Assembly (NCBI RefSeq): GCF_010730955.1
Contig: NZ_AP022577.1
Span: 992,001-1,056,000 of the forward strand
Direction: 5' to 3'
Length of the DNA stretch: 64,000 nt
From: Mycolicibacterium aubagnense
GTDB taxonomy: Bacteria > Actinomycetota > Actinomycetes > Mycobacteriales > Mycobacteriaceae
How positions within the stretch are numbered: position 1 is the first letter of the stretch; each line of letters opens with the position of its first letter. Positions 29,339 to 39,201 of this stretch are shown here, one piece after another. A program made the translations under genes and the position numbers. A model generated the notes under the pieces. It had not been told where the DNA came from and did not search any database. It saw nothing but the letters and a program-made list of their open reading frames with translations.

Positions 29339-30772
29339 CGGGGCCGGCTCACGAACTGGATCAAATCGGCTGAGCTGTTCGCGGACCACGTCCGCAGAGT
29401 CGGTTATCGCCGCGACGTACCCGTCGGGCCGGACCAGCACGTACGAGCCGGCGGGCACGTCGTAATCGGCGCCGGGAGTCAGGCGCAGCTCAGGGACACC
29501 GAAATCGACTGCGGGACCGCCGAAGTCGAGCACCGTCCAGTGCGGTCCGCGGAACACGTCGAACAGTCGGCGACCATCCGGCAGCAGGGCGTCGGGCGCG
29601 CGGTCGCCGGTCCGGAGCACGCCTGACGCGTACCCGCTGCCCGCCAGCGGGCCATCCCGGTAACTGATGTCCAGCTGATCGATGGCGGACGGTGCCGGGC
29701 CGGTGGCACCGAAACCCTGACGATGTAGCGCACCACTGAGCCGTAACACGCTCGCCGCGACCGGCATTCGCTCAGCCGCATAGCTGTCCAACAGCTCGTC
29801 GGGAGCGCCCGCCAGCACCGCGGCCAGTTTCCAGCCGAGGTTGTACGCGTCCTGCACGCCCGTGTTGACGCCCTGTCCCCCGGCCGGCGAATGGACGTGG
29901 GCAGCGTCGCCGGCCAGCAGTACCCGGCCCATCCGGAACCGTTGTGCCATGAGAAGATTCACGCGATACTCCGAAATCCACCGCAAGTCCGACAGCACCA
30001 CGTCCCGGCGGCCCGACCTGCTCTCGAGCAGGTCCTGCATGGCCGCCAGGGTCAGTGCGGGTGGGTTCTCGCCGGGCGCCATCGTCACCACCAGTTGGAA
30101 ATGCTCGCTGCCCGGCAGATTCCACAACGAGAACCGCTTTGCCTGGTCGCCGTCAGCGGTCAGGAGGTGACAGCACCGGCCGTCGAGTCCGGTGGCCCGC
30201 ACGTCGCCCACGATGATGCGTTCCTCGGTCAGCGCACCGCCGAGAAATTCGACGCCGGACGTCCTGCGCACCGTGCTGCGGCCGCCGTCGGCGCCGACGA
30301 GGTAGTCGGCGCGGATCGGACCACGGTCGGTCCGCACGGTAACACCGTCGTCGTCTTGCGTGAAATCTTTTACCGCGGTGTTGAATTCGATGGTTCCGCC
30401 GAGCTCGCCGAAGCGTGCCGCCAAGATCTGATCGGTGCGCCACTGCGGGATCAGCCAGGTGGCGGGATATGGCACCCCCGGGGTTGCCACGATGTCGGGC
30501 AGACCCAGCAGCTCGTAGATCGGCTTGGTCCAGACCACCTCCGCGCCGCGGTACAGGCGCATGGGCGGAAAGGCCTCGCCGGCCGCGAGCACCGCACCGA
30601 TGACGCCGAGGTCGTCGAACACCTCGAGGGTGCGCGGTTGCAGTCCCTTGCCGCGCGAACCGGGGAACAAGGTCGGCGCCCGGTCGAGTACGCGACACGC
30701 CACGCCGCGCCGGGCCAGCTCGATGGCGAGGGTCAATCCGGTGGGCCCGGCACCGGCGATCACGACCGTCAT
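29333..30772 (-). CDS. FAD-dependent aromatic monooxygenase (TfdB/Rox-like)
   Basis: 479 residues: GAGPTG FAD-binding motif at 7-12, SRGKGLQPRTLEVFDDLG, YLVGADGGRSTVRR, and VLLAGDAAHVHSPAGGQGVN, followed by a C-terminal thioredoxin-like domain of about 100 residues (GDRAPDALLPDG onward). This layout is that of phenol 2-monooxygenase/2,4-dichlorophenol hydroxylase and of rifampicin monooxygenases; which one cannot be decided. The start ATG overlaps the TetR stop codon (ATGA), so TetR and enzyme form one operon controlled by the palindrome at 31345-31363. Confidence 0.88.
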   Translation of the reverse strand: MTVVIAGAGPTGLTLAIELARRGVACRVLDRAPTLFPGSRGKGLQPRTLEVFDDLGVIGAVLAAGEAFPPMRLYRGAEVVWTKPIYELLGLPDIVATPGVPYPATWLIPQWRTDQILAARFGELGGTIEFNTAVKDFTQDDDGVTVRTDRGPIRADYLVGADGGRSTVRRTSGVEFLGGALTEERIIVGDVRATGLDGRCCHLLTADGDQAKRFSLWNLPGSEHFQLVVTMAPGENPPALTLAAMQDLLESRSGRRDVVLSDLRWISEYRVNLLMAQRFRMGRVLLAGDAAHVHSPAGGQGVNTGVQDAYNLGWKLAAVLAGAPDELLDSYAAERMPVAASVLRLSGALHRQGFGATGPAPSAIDQLDISYRDGPLAGSGYASGVLRTGDRAPDALLPDGRRLFDVFRGPHWTVLDFGGPAVDFGVPELRLTPGADYDVPAGSYVLVRPDGYVAAITDSADVVREQLSRFDPVREPAPS

Positions 30773-31323
30773 CGCGCACCACCCAGCAGCGCCAGCAGCA
30801 CGTCGTCGATCAGCCGCGCACTGAAGTCGGCGTCGACGGGGCGGTCGAGATGCATCTGTCGCAGGATCATCGCCTCGGCCACGTCATGGATCAGCTCGAC
30901 GTCCGCATCGGCGGCGATGTCACCCCGCGCGATGGCGCGCTGGAGCGCGTCATGGAAGGGCGAGAGCTCTTCCTTGTCCAGATGCTGTCGGAGGGCGTCG
31001 GCCAGTTGTTCGTCGTGCCGCATGAGCATCGCGAGCTCCGCCGTGACCCGCGTCAACGGGTCGGCGACATCCGCGGCAACGACATCCATCACGGCCAGCA
31101 GATCGGTGCGCAGCGCCCCCGTGTCGGGGATCGACGCGTTCCGGGCGGCGTCCGCGGCATCGAGCGTGGCGCGGACGAGTTGAGCCTTGTTCGGCCAGCG
31201 GCGATAGATGGTCGCCTTGCTGGCGCCCGCGCGCACAGCGACCGCGTCGGTGGTCAATGCCGCGTAGCCCCTTTCGATGAGCAATTCGGCCGTGGCCGCC
31301 AGTACCGCTTGTTCCCGTGCCAT
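30769..31323 (-). CDS. TetR-family transcriptional regulator
   Basis: 184 residues. The N-terminal HTH is clear (AVLAATAELLIERGYAALTTDAVAVRAG in parts, then ASKATIYRRWPNK). The C-terminal ligand-binding part is helical, with DADVELIHDVAEAMILRQ. ATG 31323 (MAREQAV) is preferred; ATG 31335 is an alternative. The perfect 19-bp palindrome about 20 bases upstream is its likely operator, implying autorepression and control of the downstream monooxygenase with which it overlaps by 4 bases. Confidence 0.9.
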   Translation of the reverse strand: MAREQAVLAATAELLIERGYAALTTDAVAVRAGASKATIYRRWPNKAQLVRATLDAADAARNASIPDTGALRTDLLAVMDVVAADVADPLTRVTAELAMLMRHDEQLADALRQHLDKEELSPFHDALQRAIARGDIAADADVELIHDVAEAMILRQMHLDRPVDADFSARLIDDVLLALLGGAR

Positions 31324-31344
31324 GCCTCGAACCATCGGCAAAGC

Positions 31345-31363
31345 GTACGAAACCGTTTCGTAC
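31345..31363. promoter_or_regulatory. TetR operator palindrome
   Basis: GTACGAAACCGTTTCGTAC is a perfect palindrome (nine bases each side of a central C), of the size and shape bound by TetR dimers. It lies 21 bases upstream of the TetR ATG, in the divergent region with the DUF35 gene (start 31445). Confidence 0.8.
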
Positions 31364-31444
31364 AGTTCAAGGCGATTTCCCGGCTGCCGGGATAAAACTG
31401 CAACACGTTTCAGTTTCTGGCCCGTTGGCAGCTACGCTGAGCTG

Positions 31445-31921
31445 GTGCCAGGAGTGACGGACGCCGGTAGTCAGCCGGCCATTGAAGGTTGGTGGGACAC
31501 CGACGAAAACGGTGCACCGCACCTGATCGGGGCAAAATGCCCGCAGTGCGGAACTTACGTTTTCCCGCCCCGCGCCAACAACTGCCCCAGCCCGGCTTGT
31601 GACAGCGACGTGCTTGAGCCCGTTGCGTTGTCGCGCCGCGGCACCGTGTGGAGCTACACCGAGAACCGCTATCCCCCGCCGGCGCCGTACCCGGCTGCCG
31701 ATCCGTTCGAGCCGTTCGCCATCGCCGCCGTCCAACTGGAGGCCGAAGGCCTCATCGTGCTGGGCAAGGTCGTCGAGGGCACGCTCGCGGCAGACCTCAA
31801 GGTCGGCATGGAGATGGAACTGACCACCATGCCGCTGTACACCGACGCCGACGGTGTCGAGCGGACCACTTACGCGTGGGCGGTTGCGGACGCGAGGAGC
31901 ACGGAGGATTCAGCAGAATGA
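31445..31921 (+). CDS. DUF35/OB-fold zinc-ribbon protein (Rv1628c-like)
   Basis: 158 residues: a rubredoxin-like zinc ribbon with four Cys (32, 35, 47, 52) followed by an OB-fold (AVQLEAEGLIVLGKVVEG). DUF35 proteins pair with thiolase-like lipid-transfer proteins; in steroid degradation the ChsH2 DUF35 domain binds Ltp2 to form an acyl-CoA retro-aldolase. Here the thiolase-like gene follows with a 4-base overlap, so the two products probably form one complex. GTG 31445 is chosen because TACGCT lies 6 bases before it. Substrate unknown. Confidence 0.9.
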   Translation: MPGVTDAGSQPAIEGWWDTDENGAPHLIGAKCPQCGTYVFPPRANNCPSPACDSDVLEPVALSRRGTVWSYTENRYPPPAPYPAADPFEPFAIAAVQLEAEGLIVLGKVVEGTLAADLKVGMEMELTTMPLYTDADGVERTTYAWAVADARSTEDSAE

Positions 31922-33120
31922 GCACCCCAGATCCTCTGTACATCCTCGGTGCGGGCATGCACCCGTGGGGCAAGTGGGGCCGTGACTTCACCGAGTACGG
32001 CGTCGGCGCCGCCCGTGCCGCGCTGGCCGAGGCCGGCCTGGACTGGCGTCAGATCCAACTGGTCGCCGGTGCCGACACCATCCGTAACGGCTACCCGGGC
32101 TTCATCGCCGGTTCGACGTTCGCCCAGAAGCTGGGCTGGAACGGGGTGCCGGTGTCCTCGTCGTACGCCGCCTGCGCCTCGGGGTCGCAGGCACTGCAGA
32201 GTGCCCGCGCCCACATCCTGGCCGGCTTCTGCGACGTCGCGCTGGTCATCGGCGCCGACACCACACCCAAGGGCGCCTTCGCGCCGGTCGGCGGCGAGCG
32301 CAAGAACGATCCCGACTGGCAGCGCTTCCACCTGCTGGGTGCCATGAACCCGGTGTACTTCGCTCTGCTGGCCCGGCGCCGCATGGACCTCTACGGCGCC
32401 ACCTCCGAGGACTTCGCTCAGATCAAGGTGAAGAACTCCAAGCACGGCCTGAACAACCCGAATGCCCGCTACCACAAGGAGGCTTCGGTCGAGGACGTGC
32501 TGGCCAGCCCGGTCGTCTCCGACCCGCTGCGACAGCTGGACATCTGCGCCACCTCGGACGGCGCCGCCGCGCTGATCGTGGCCAGCGCCGACTTCGCGCG
32601 CAAGCACCTCGGCTCGCTGGACGGCGTGCCGTCGGTGCGGGCGATCAGCACCGTCACGCCGCAGTACCCGCAGCACCTGCCCGAATTGCCGGACATCGCA
32701 ACGGATTCCACCGCGACCATCCCCGGGCCGGACCGGGTGTTCAAGGACCAGATTCTCGATGCGGCGTACGCCGAGGCCGGCATCGGCCCCGACGACGTCA
32801 ACCTCGCGGAGGTCTACGACCTGTCGACCGCCCTGGAACTCGACTGGTACGAGCACCTGGGCCTGTGCGCCAAGGGTGACGGCGAGCAGCTGCTGCGCTC
32901 CGGTGCCACCACCATCGGTGGCCGCGTGCCGGTCAACCCGTCGGGTGGTCTGGCGTGCTTCGGTGAGGCCATCCCGGCCCAGGCCATCGCGCAGGTGTGC
33001 GAGCTGACCTGGCAGCTGAAGGGTCAGGCCATCGGCCGTCAGGTCGAGGGCGCTCGTGTGGGTGTGACCGCGAACCAGGGCCTGTTCGGCCACGGTTCGT
33101 CGGTGATCGTCGCGCGCTAG
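31918..33120 (+). CDS. Thiolase-fold lipid-transfer protein (Rv1627c-like)
   Basis: 400 residues of the SCP-x/lipid-transfer branch of the thiolase superfamily. The nucleophile-position Cys86 is in YAACASGSQAL, but the classical thiolase GHP motif near the C-terminus is replaced by GGLACFGEAIPAQ, and the C-terminal Cys motif by NQGLFGHGSS. This argues against ordinary beta-ketothiolysis and fits a retro-aldolase or related C-C lyase working with the DUF35 partner upstream, as for Ltp2. The start codon overlaps the DUF35 stop (ATGA). A strong terminator follows. Confidence 0.88.
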   Translation: MSTPDPLYILGAGMHPWGKWGRDFTEYGVGAARAALAEAGLDWRQIQLVAGADTIRNGYPGFIAGSTFAQKLGWNGVPVSSSYAACASGSQALQSARAHILAGFCDVALVIGADTTPKGAFAPVGGERKNDPDWQRFHLLGAMNPVYFALLARRRMDLYGATSEDFAQIKVKNSKHGLNNPNARYHKEASVEDVLASPVVSDPLRQLDICATSDGAAALIVASADFARKHLGSLDGVPSVRAISTVTPQYPQHLPELPDIATDSTATIPGPDRVFKDQILDAAYAEAGIGPDDVNLAEVYDLSTALELDWYEHLGLCAKGDGEQLLRSGATTIGGRVPVNPSGGLACFGEAIPAQAIAQVCELTWQLKGQAIGRQVEGARVGVTANQGLFGHGSSVIVAR

Positions 33121-33142
33121 TTTCCGCGCCGCCGAACGTGCG

Positions 33143-33179
33143 GAAAATCCCGAGAAATTACCCATTTCTCGGGATTTTC
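33143..33179 (+). terminator. Terminator after the thiolase gene
   Basis: A 16-bp perfect stem, GAAAATCCCGAGAAAT with ATTTCTCGGGATTTTC, loop of 5. The A-rich left and T-rich right flanks make it work in either direction. It begins 23 bases after the thiolase stop. Confidence 0.85.
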
Positions 33180-33193
33180 TGCACAGTGGACCG

Positions 33194-33418
33194 GTGATGA
33201 TCTCGGTCCGGGCGAAGCCGGGCAGCCGCAAAGGGCCGCTCGTCGAGACCGACGACGACGGCACGCTGGTCGTGTACGTCCGTGAGCCGGCGGTGGACGG
33301 CAAAGCCAACACGGCGGTGATCCGCGTGCTGGCCGAGCATTTCGGGGTGCCGAAGTCGCGGGTTGAGTTGGTGTCCGGTGCGGCGGCCCGGATCAAGCGG
33401 TTTCGGATCGACGCGTAG
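33194..33418 (+). CDS. DUF167 (UPF0235/YggU) family protein
   Basis: 74 residues of the small DUF167 family: ISVRAKPGSRKGPL, the central AVDGKANTAVIRVLAEHFGVPKSRVEL (in parts) and GAAARIKRFRI, matching the family from end to end. Function unknown. GTG 33194 and ATG 33197 are adjacent possible starts; the latter gives one residue less. It starts 15 bases after a terminator and ends 16 bases before the macrodomain gene, so the two small genes may be cotranscribed. Confidence 0.9.
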   Translation: MMISVRAKPGSRKGPLVETDDDGTLVVYVREPAVDGKANTAVIRVLAEHFGVPKSRVELVSGAAARIKRFRIDA

Positions 33419-33434
33419 CGCGCATACTGCGGTC

Positions 33435-33938
33435 ATGCCCCACATCACCGCCGTCCTCGGCGACATCACGCGGCAGGACGTCGATGCGATCGTGAACGCC
33501 GCCAACAATGCGATGCGCGGCGGCGGTGGCGTGGACGGCGCGATCCACCGAGCCGGCGGACCTGCAGTCCTGCAGTCCTGTATCGACCGGTTCCCCCACG
33601 GATTGGCCACCGGGGACGCCGGATGGACCGTCGCCGGAGCACTCCCAGCCCGTTGGGTGATCCACACCGTCGGGCCGAATTACCGAGCGGGCCAACGCGA
33701 TCCGGAGCTGCTGCGATCCTGCTACCGGCGCTCACTGGAAGTCGCCGGCGAACTCGGCGCACGCAGCGTGGCCTTCCCGTTGATCAGCGCGGGCATCTAC
33801 GGCTGGCCGTTGGACGATGCCGTAGCGATCGCCGTCGAGACGGTGGCCGGAGGCGCCGGCCCCGACACCGACGTCACATTCGTGGCGTTCGACGACGACG
33901 TCTACGGCCGGATCACTGCACGGCTCCCGCAGAGCTGA
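33435..33938 (+). CDS. Macrodomain protein, O-acetyl-ADP-ribose deacetylase-like
   Basis: 167 residues forming one macrodomain. ADP-ribose-binding loops are visible: GDITRQDVDAIVNAANNAM, GGGGVDGAIHRAGG, and PLISAGIYGWP. The Asn of NAANN and the Asp of GVDGAI correspond to the catalytic residues of YmdB/MacroD-type hydrolases that remove ADP-ribose from proteins or hydrolyse O-acetyl-ADP-ribose. ATG 33435 lies 6 bases after CATACT, a plausible -10. It follows the DUF167 gene and faces livF across a 142-base gap. Confidence 0.92.
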   Translation: MPHITAVLGDITRQDVDAIVNAANNAMRGGGGVDGAIHRAGGPAVLQSCIDRFPHGLATGDAGWTVAGALPARWVIHTVGPNYRAGQRDPELLRSCYRRSLEVAGELGARSVAFPLISAGIYGWPLDDAVAIAVETVAGGAGPDTDVTFVAFDDDVYGRITARLPQS

Positions 33939-34016
33939 GAACTCGATCGGACGACTACGACCGCGATGCAGCGTCAACGCGACTTGAGCGCCCAGAGCCG
34001 TTGACCCTTACGTGAC

Positions 34017-34043
34017 GGCGCATCTAACTCGATCAAATGCGCC
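34017..34043. terminator. Possible weak terminator between macrodomain gene and livF
   Basis: A 7-bp stem GGCGCAT/ATGCGCC with a 13-base loop in the 142-base convergent gap. No U tract; the only dyad seen in this gap. Confidence 0.3.
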
Positions 34044-34080
34044 CTGGGTACAAGGTCAACACAGAAGCGGGAGTGCGGCC

Positions 34081-34822
34081 TCAGGCGACGCCGAGGTAGG
34101 CGGCTCGGATGCTGTCGTCATTCAGCAGGTCACGGGCATTGCCGCTGCGGGTGACGGCGCCGGTCTCCAGGATGTAGGCCCGATCGGACCGGCTCAGCGC
34201 CTGCTGGGCGTTCTGCTCCACCAGCAGGACCGTGGTGCCCTGCGTGTTGATCTCGGAGATGATCCGGAATATCTGCGAGATGACCATGGGCGCCAGACCC
34301 ATCGACGGCTCGTCCAGCAGCAGCACCTTGGGCCGGGCCATCAGCGCGCGGCCGATCGCCAGCATCTGCTGCTCGCCACCCGACAGCGTCCCGCCGGCTT
34401 GCGACCGCCGTTCGGCCAGCCGCGGGAATGTCGTCAGCACCCAGTCGAGACGCTCGTCGTGGTCGTGCTTGGACTCGAATTTACGGGCGTAGCAACCCAT
34501 TTCGAGGTTCTCGATGATGGTCATGCCCGGGAAGATGCCGCGGCCCTCCGGTGCTTGGATGAGGCCGGCGGTCACCCGACGATGCGCTTTCATCTTCGAG
34601 ACGTCCGCGCCGTCGAACCACACCGAACCCGACGACAACGGCAACAACCCGGAGATGGCCCGCATCATGGTGGTCTTGCCCGCGCCGTTGGAGCCGAGCA
34701 GGGTGACCAGTTCACCCTCCCGCACGACGAGCGAAACACCATGCAGCGCTTGAATTCTCCCGTACTGGACGACGACGTCACGAACCTCCAGCAGCACCGG
34801 CCGCGGGTCGAGGCCGACGGAT

Positions 34823-34836
<14 letters not shown>
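34081..34836 (-). CDS. livF: Branched-chain amino-acid ABC transporter ATPase LivF
   Basis: 251 residues, ABC ATPase: Walker A GSNGAGKTT, signature LSGGEQQML, Walker B VLLLDEPSMGLAP, switch region LLVEQNAQQAL. The EPSMGLAP and VEQNA stretches are characteristic of LivF. ATG 34836 overlaps the end of livG by 14 bases, so the two ATPases are translationally coupled. It is the last gene of the liv operon and pairs with LivG to power LivH/LivM. Substrate (branched-chain amino acids or relatives such as urea or amides) is inferred from family only. Confidence 0.93.
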
Positions 34837-35664
<828 letters not shown>

Positions 35665-35668
<4 letters not shown>

Positions 35669-36858
35669 GCCGCCGCCTTCGAATCGTCGGCGTTTCGCAA
35701 CAGCCCGCGCGCCGACCGGCCGTACGCCAGCAGCTGCTGCCGCACCGGGAACAGTCCCTGCGGCCGGAAGATCATCAGCACCACCAGGGCCAGGCCGAAG
35801 AACAGATATTTGAGGTCACCGAGGTTGATGCCGAGCACGTGCACCCCGAGCAGCCGGTTCGGCAGGTAGACGATGATGAACGCTCCGAAGATCACGCCGA
35901 GCTTGTTACCCTGCCCGCCGAGGACCACCGCGCACAGGAACAGCATCGAGTTGATGATGTTGAAGGTCGGCGGCGCGACGTACTGCACCTGGCCGGCATA
36001 CAGCGCGCCCGACAGGCCACCGATGCCCGCGCCGATGACGAATGCCCACAGCTTGAACTTGAAAGTGTTGACGCCCATGACTTCTGCGGCGTCCTCGTCC
36101 TCCCGGATGGCGACCCAGGCCCGTCCCACGCGGCTGCGCTCGAGGTTGCCGACAAGCAGCAGAATGCCGACCATGAGCGCCAGCCCCAGCCAGAACCACC
36201 AGGTGCCGTAGTTGGCGTGGCCGGCGGAGTTACCGCTGGAGAACACACCCGTGGGCAGCTTGTCGGTCTCCCCCAACCGGGGATAGGCGATCTGGTTGAG
36301 ACCGCGGGCGCCGTTGGTCAGATCGGAGAGGTTGTCGGCCAGGAGCCGGATGATCTCGCCGAATCCCAGGGTGACGATGGCGAGGTAATCCCCGCGCAGC
36401 CGCAGCGTCGGGATACCCAGCACCAGACCGGCCAACGCTGTGACGGCCATTGCCAGCGGCACACACGCCAGCCAGGCCCAGTCCTTGTCGAGGAACCCGT
36501 CGGCCCCCACTTGGTTCCACGGGCTGTCGGGGCTGGTCAGCAGCGCGACGGTATAGGCGCCGACGGCGTAGAACCCGACGTAGCCGAGGTCGAGCAAGCC
36601 GGCCTGGCCGACCACCACGTTGAGTCCGATCGCGATGATCGCCACCATCGCGAACTGCGCCATGGTGCCGCCGAAGCTGATGCCGGGGGTGTTGAGGAAG
36701 GACGGGGTGTACAGCGGCAGCATCGCCACCACGGTGAACACGACGACGCCGACGGCCCATTTCGCCGGCCGGCTCTGCTGATCCCACCACTGGCGCAACT
36801 GGTCGCCGGGTGCCAGCACATACCGGGCCCAACTTTCGCTTCGATGCTGCCCGCTCAT
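35665..36858 (-). CDS. livM: Branched-chain amino-acid ABC transporter permease LivM
   Basis: 397 residues with about 9-10 membrane helices. LivM marks are GLLDLGYVGFYAVGAY, LRGDYLAIVTLGFGEIIRLL and the EEDA-type loop (AIREDEDAAEVMGVN) that couples to the ATPases. The C-terminal FGLALVVLMIFRPQGLFP is typical. ATG 36858 overlaps the stop of livH (ATGA) and replaces a longer reading with an unlikely N-terminus. Confidence 0.93.
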
Positions 36859-37892
36859 GCTCGTGCCCTCCCGAGACTTTCCCCGAGTATTCCGGTGGGA
36901 CGGATCAGCAGCACCAGCACCAGCAGCACGAAGGCCACCACGTCGCGCCACTGGGTACCGAAGAGTGCCTGCCCGTAGTTCTCCATGATGCCGAGGATCA
37001 GCCCACCCAGCAGCGCGCCTCGAAGGTTGCCGATACCGCCGAGCACCGCGGCCGAAAATGCCTTGATTCCCAACAGGAATCCACCCGAGTAGATGATGCC
37101 CTGCGGCACCTTCAAGGTGTAGAGCAGCGCGGCCGCGCCGGCCAGCAGGCCGCCGATGAGGAACGTCGTCATGATGATGCGCTCGCGGGACACGCCCATC
37201 AGGGTGGCTGTCGCCGGATCCTGCGCGACGGCTCGGATACCGCGGCCGAACTTGGTGCGGTTGAGCGCGATATCGGTGAGCAGCGCCAGCACGACCGCCG
37301 CCACCACGATGACGACGGTGACGTTCGAGATGTTCGCGCTGAACAGGGTGAACTGAGTCTTGGGCTGCACCAGGATGATCGGCTGCTGGGCATTACTGCC
37401 GCCGAAACCTTTGAGGATCTTCGGCAGCACGAAGTGCACGAACTCCTGCAGGACGAATGACATGCCGATCGCGGTGATGAGGAACGTCAGCCCGCGTGCG
37501 TTGCGGCGGCGCAGCGGCCGGTAGGCCACGATCTCCAATCCGACGGCTGCGGCGCCGGACACCGCCATCGCGACCACCATGGCGACGCCCAGATAGCAGA
37601 TCGTCAGCCCGATACCCACGTTGTACGCGTTACCGCTGGGCCTGAAGCCGAGAATCATCTCCAGCGCGAAGTACGCGCCGAACATGCCGAGCATGAAGAT
37701 CTCCGAGTGCGCGAAGTTGATCAGCCGCAGCACGCCGAACACCAAGGTGTAGCCGACGGCGACCAGGGCATAGATCGCACCCCACGACAAACCGTCAATC
37801 GTCAACTGCCAGAACCCGTTCAGCAGGTTGTCGACGTTGAAATTGATGTTGGCCGCGGTGCACACGTAGTGGCCGACGCAATCGGGGGTCAT
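36855..37892 (-). CDS. livH: Branched-chain amino-acid ABC transporter permease LivH
   Basis: 345 residues with eight or so membrane helices and a periplasmic N-terminus holding two Cys (PDCVGHYVCTA). LivH marks: LSWGAIYALVAVGYTLVFGVLRLINFAHSE (in parts), AVAQDPATATLMGV (ATPase coupling loop), and FSAAVLGGIGNLRGALLGGL. AAGGAG lies about 9 bases before the ATG. A hairpin 50 bases upstream separates it from the binding-protein gene and may lower its expression relative to that gene. Confidence 0.94.
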   Translation of the reverse strand: MTPDCVGHYVCTAANINFNVDNLLNGFWQLTIDGLSWGAIYALVAVGYTLVFGVLRLINFAHSEIFMLGMFGAYFALEMILGFRPSGNAYNVGIGLTICYLGVAMVVAMAVSGAAAVGLEIVAYRPLRRRNARGLTFLITAIGMSFVLQEFVHFVLPKILKGFGGSNAQQPIILVQPKTQFTLFSANISNVTVVIVVAAVVLALLTDIALNRTKFGRGIRAVAQDPATATLMGVSRERIIMTTFLIGGLLAGAAALLYTLKVPQGIIYSGGFLLGIKAFSAAVLGGIGNLRGALLGGLILGIMENYGQALFGTQWRDVVAFVLLVLVLLIRPTGILGESLGRARA

Positions 37893-37939
37893 CGGGTGGC
37901 GGCTCCTTGGTTATCGCGGTGGTGACCGTCTGAGAACGA

Positions 37940-37973
37940 ACGACGCGCCCGGCACGGGGTCCGGACGCGTCGT
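37940..37973 (-). terminator. Hairpin between binding-protein gene and livH
   Basis: ACGACGCG-C-CCGG pairs with CCGG-A-CGCGTCGT (12 pairs, one mismatch, 8-base loop). It begins 14 bases after the binding-protein stop. No U tract follows. Partial termination or protection of the 3' end of the abundant binding-protein mRNA is likely; because pdtaR, encoding an ANTAR antiterminator, is the gene upstream, it is also a place to look for antitermination. Confidence 0.6.
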
Positions 37974-37986
37974 CGTCTGCAGGTTC

Positions 37987-39201
37987 CTACTGGACCTTGT
38001 AGACCCAGATCAGGTTGGTGGTCAGCTCGCCCTTGTTGTTCCACTGGTACTTACGGGCCACACCCTGACCGTCGTACTTGGTGACGAAGTCCAGCAGCGC
38101 CGGCCGGGTAACCGCACCCGAGTCGATGCCCTTGACCAGGATGGTGCCCAGGTCGTAGCCCTCGGTGCTGTAAGTGCCGGGCTCCTGCCCGAACTTCTTG
38201 GTGTACTCCTCCGCGAACTGCTTGCTCGCCGGTCCACATGGGCAGGACAGGATCGCGCCCTTGGCGGACTCCCCCGCCTGCTTGACGAACTCCGGATCCT
38301 TGGTGCCGTCGGCACTGACGAACGTCGCGGTCACCCCACCGTCCTTGAGCTGCTGGACGAACGTCGCGGCCTCGGCGTAGTACCCGCTGTAGAAGATCGC
38401 GTCCGGTGCCGCGCCCTTGATCTGGGTGACTGCCGCCGAGAAGTCCTTGTCGCCCTTCTTGACCGAGATGTTGCAGGCCGAGTCCGCGACCGGTCCCAGC
38501 GTCGTGCGCACGGCGGTGGCCAGGCCCAGTCCGTAGTCGGTGCTGTCGTCGACGACGCAGACCTTCTTGTACTTGAGCGTGTTCTTCAGGTAGTTCGCGA
38601 CCGACGGACCCTGCACACCGTCATTGGCCAGGCCGCGGAAGAAGGTCTTCCAGCCGTTCTCGCTCAGAGTCACGTTGGTGGCCGACGCGGTGGCGGCGAC
38701 CAGGCCGGCCTGGTCGAAGACCGTGCCGGTGGCCTTCGTCTCGCCGGAGAACGCGGGGCCGACCAGGCCGATGGTGAACTTGTCGTCGACGATCTGCGGC
38801 GCGACGGCCGTCGCCTTCTGCGGGTCACCTTCGGTGTCGAAGGTCTTGAGCGTCACCTGGCAGCCCGGGTTGGCGGCATTGTGCTTGTCGATGGCCAGCT
38901 GCACGCCGTCCTTGATGTTGATGCCCAGTGCGGCATCCGGGCCGTTGAGCGCACCGGCCATGGCGATCGAGACCGGCGGGCAGGTGGCCTTGCCATCGCC
39001 GGCCGGATCAGCCGGGGTCGCGCCGCCTGCAGCCTTGATCTCCGCACCGTTCTCGTCGATCTGCACCTGCTCGACGATCTTGAGATTCGAGCCTGCCGCG
39101 CCGCTCTGCTTCGGATCAGACTGGCTGCAGCCCGCCAGACCGAACACGATCAGACCGGCACTGCCGACTGCAAGAGCATTCCGAGCTACGCGACTGCGCA
39201 C
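37987..39201 (-). CDS. Branched-chain amino-acid ABC transporter substrate-binding lipoprotein
   Basis: 404 residues. A lipoprotein signal peptide (RNALAVGSAGLIVFGLAGCSQ, given in part; lipobox LAGC) anchors it outside the membrane. The mature part is a Leu/Ile/Val-binding type I periplasmic fold: AMAGALNGPDAALGINIKDG, LVGPAFSGETKATGTVFDQAG and VCVVDDSTDYGLGLA (in parts). The GTG at 39201 has GGAGGTGA 6 bases before it, a strong ribosome-binding site. It is the first transporter gene of the liv operon. Confidence 0.94.
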   Translation of the reverse strand: MRSRVARNALAVGSAGLIVFGLAGCSQSDPKQSGAAGSNLKIVEQVQIDENGAEIKAAGGATPADPAGDGKATCPPVSIAMAGALNGPDAALGINIKDGVQLAIDKHNAANPGCQVTLKTFDTEGDPQKATAVAPQIVDDKFTIGLVGPAFSGETKATGTVFDQAGLVAATASATNVTLSENGWKTFFRGLANDGVQGPSVANYLKNTLKYKKVCVVDDSTDYGLGLATAVRTTLGPVADSACNISVKKGDKDFSAAVTQIKGAAPDAIFYSGYYAEAATFVQQLKDGGVTATFVSADGTKDPEFVKQAGESAKGAILSCPCGPASKQFAEEYTKKFGQEPGTYSTEGYDLGTILVKGIDSGAVTRPALLDFVTKYDGQGVARKYQWNNKGELTTNLIWVYKVQ

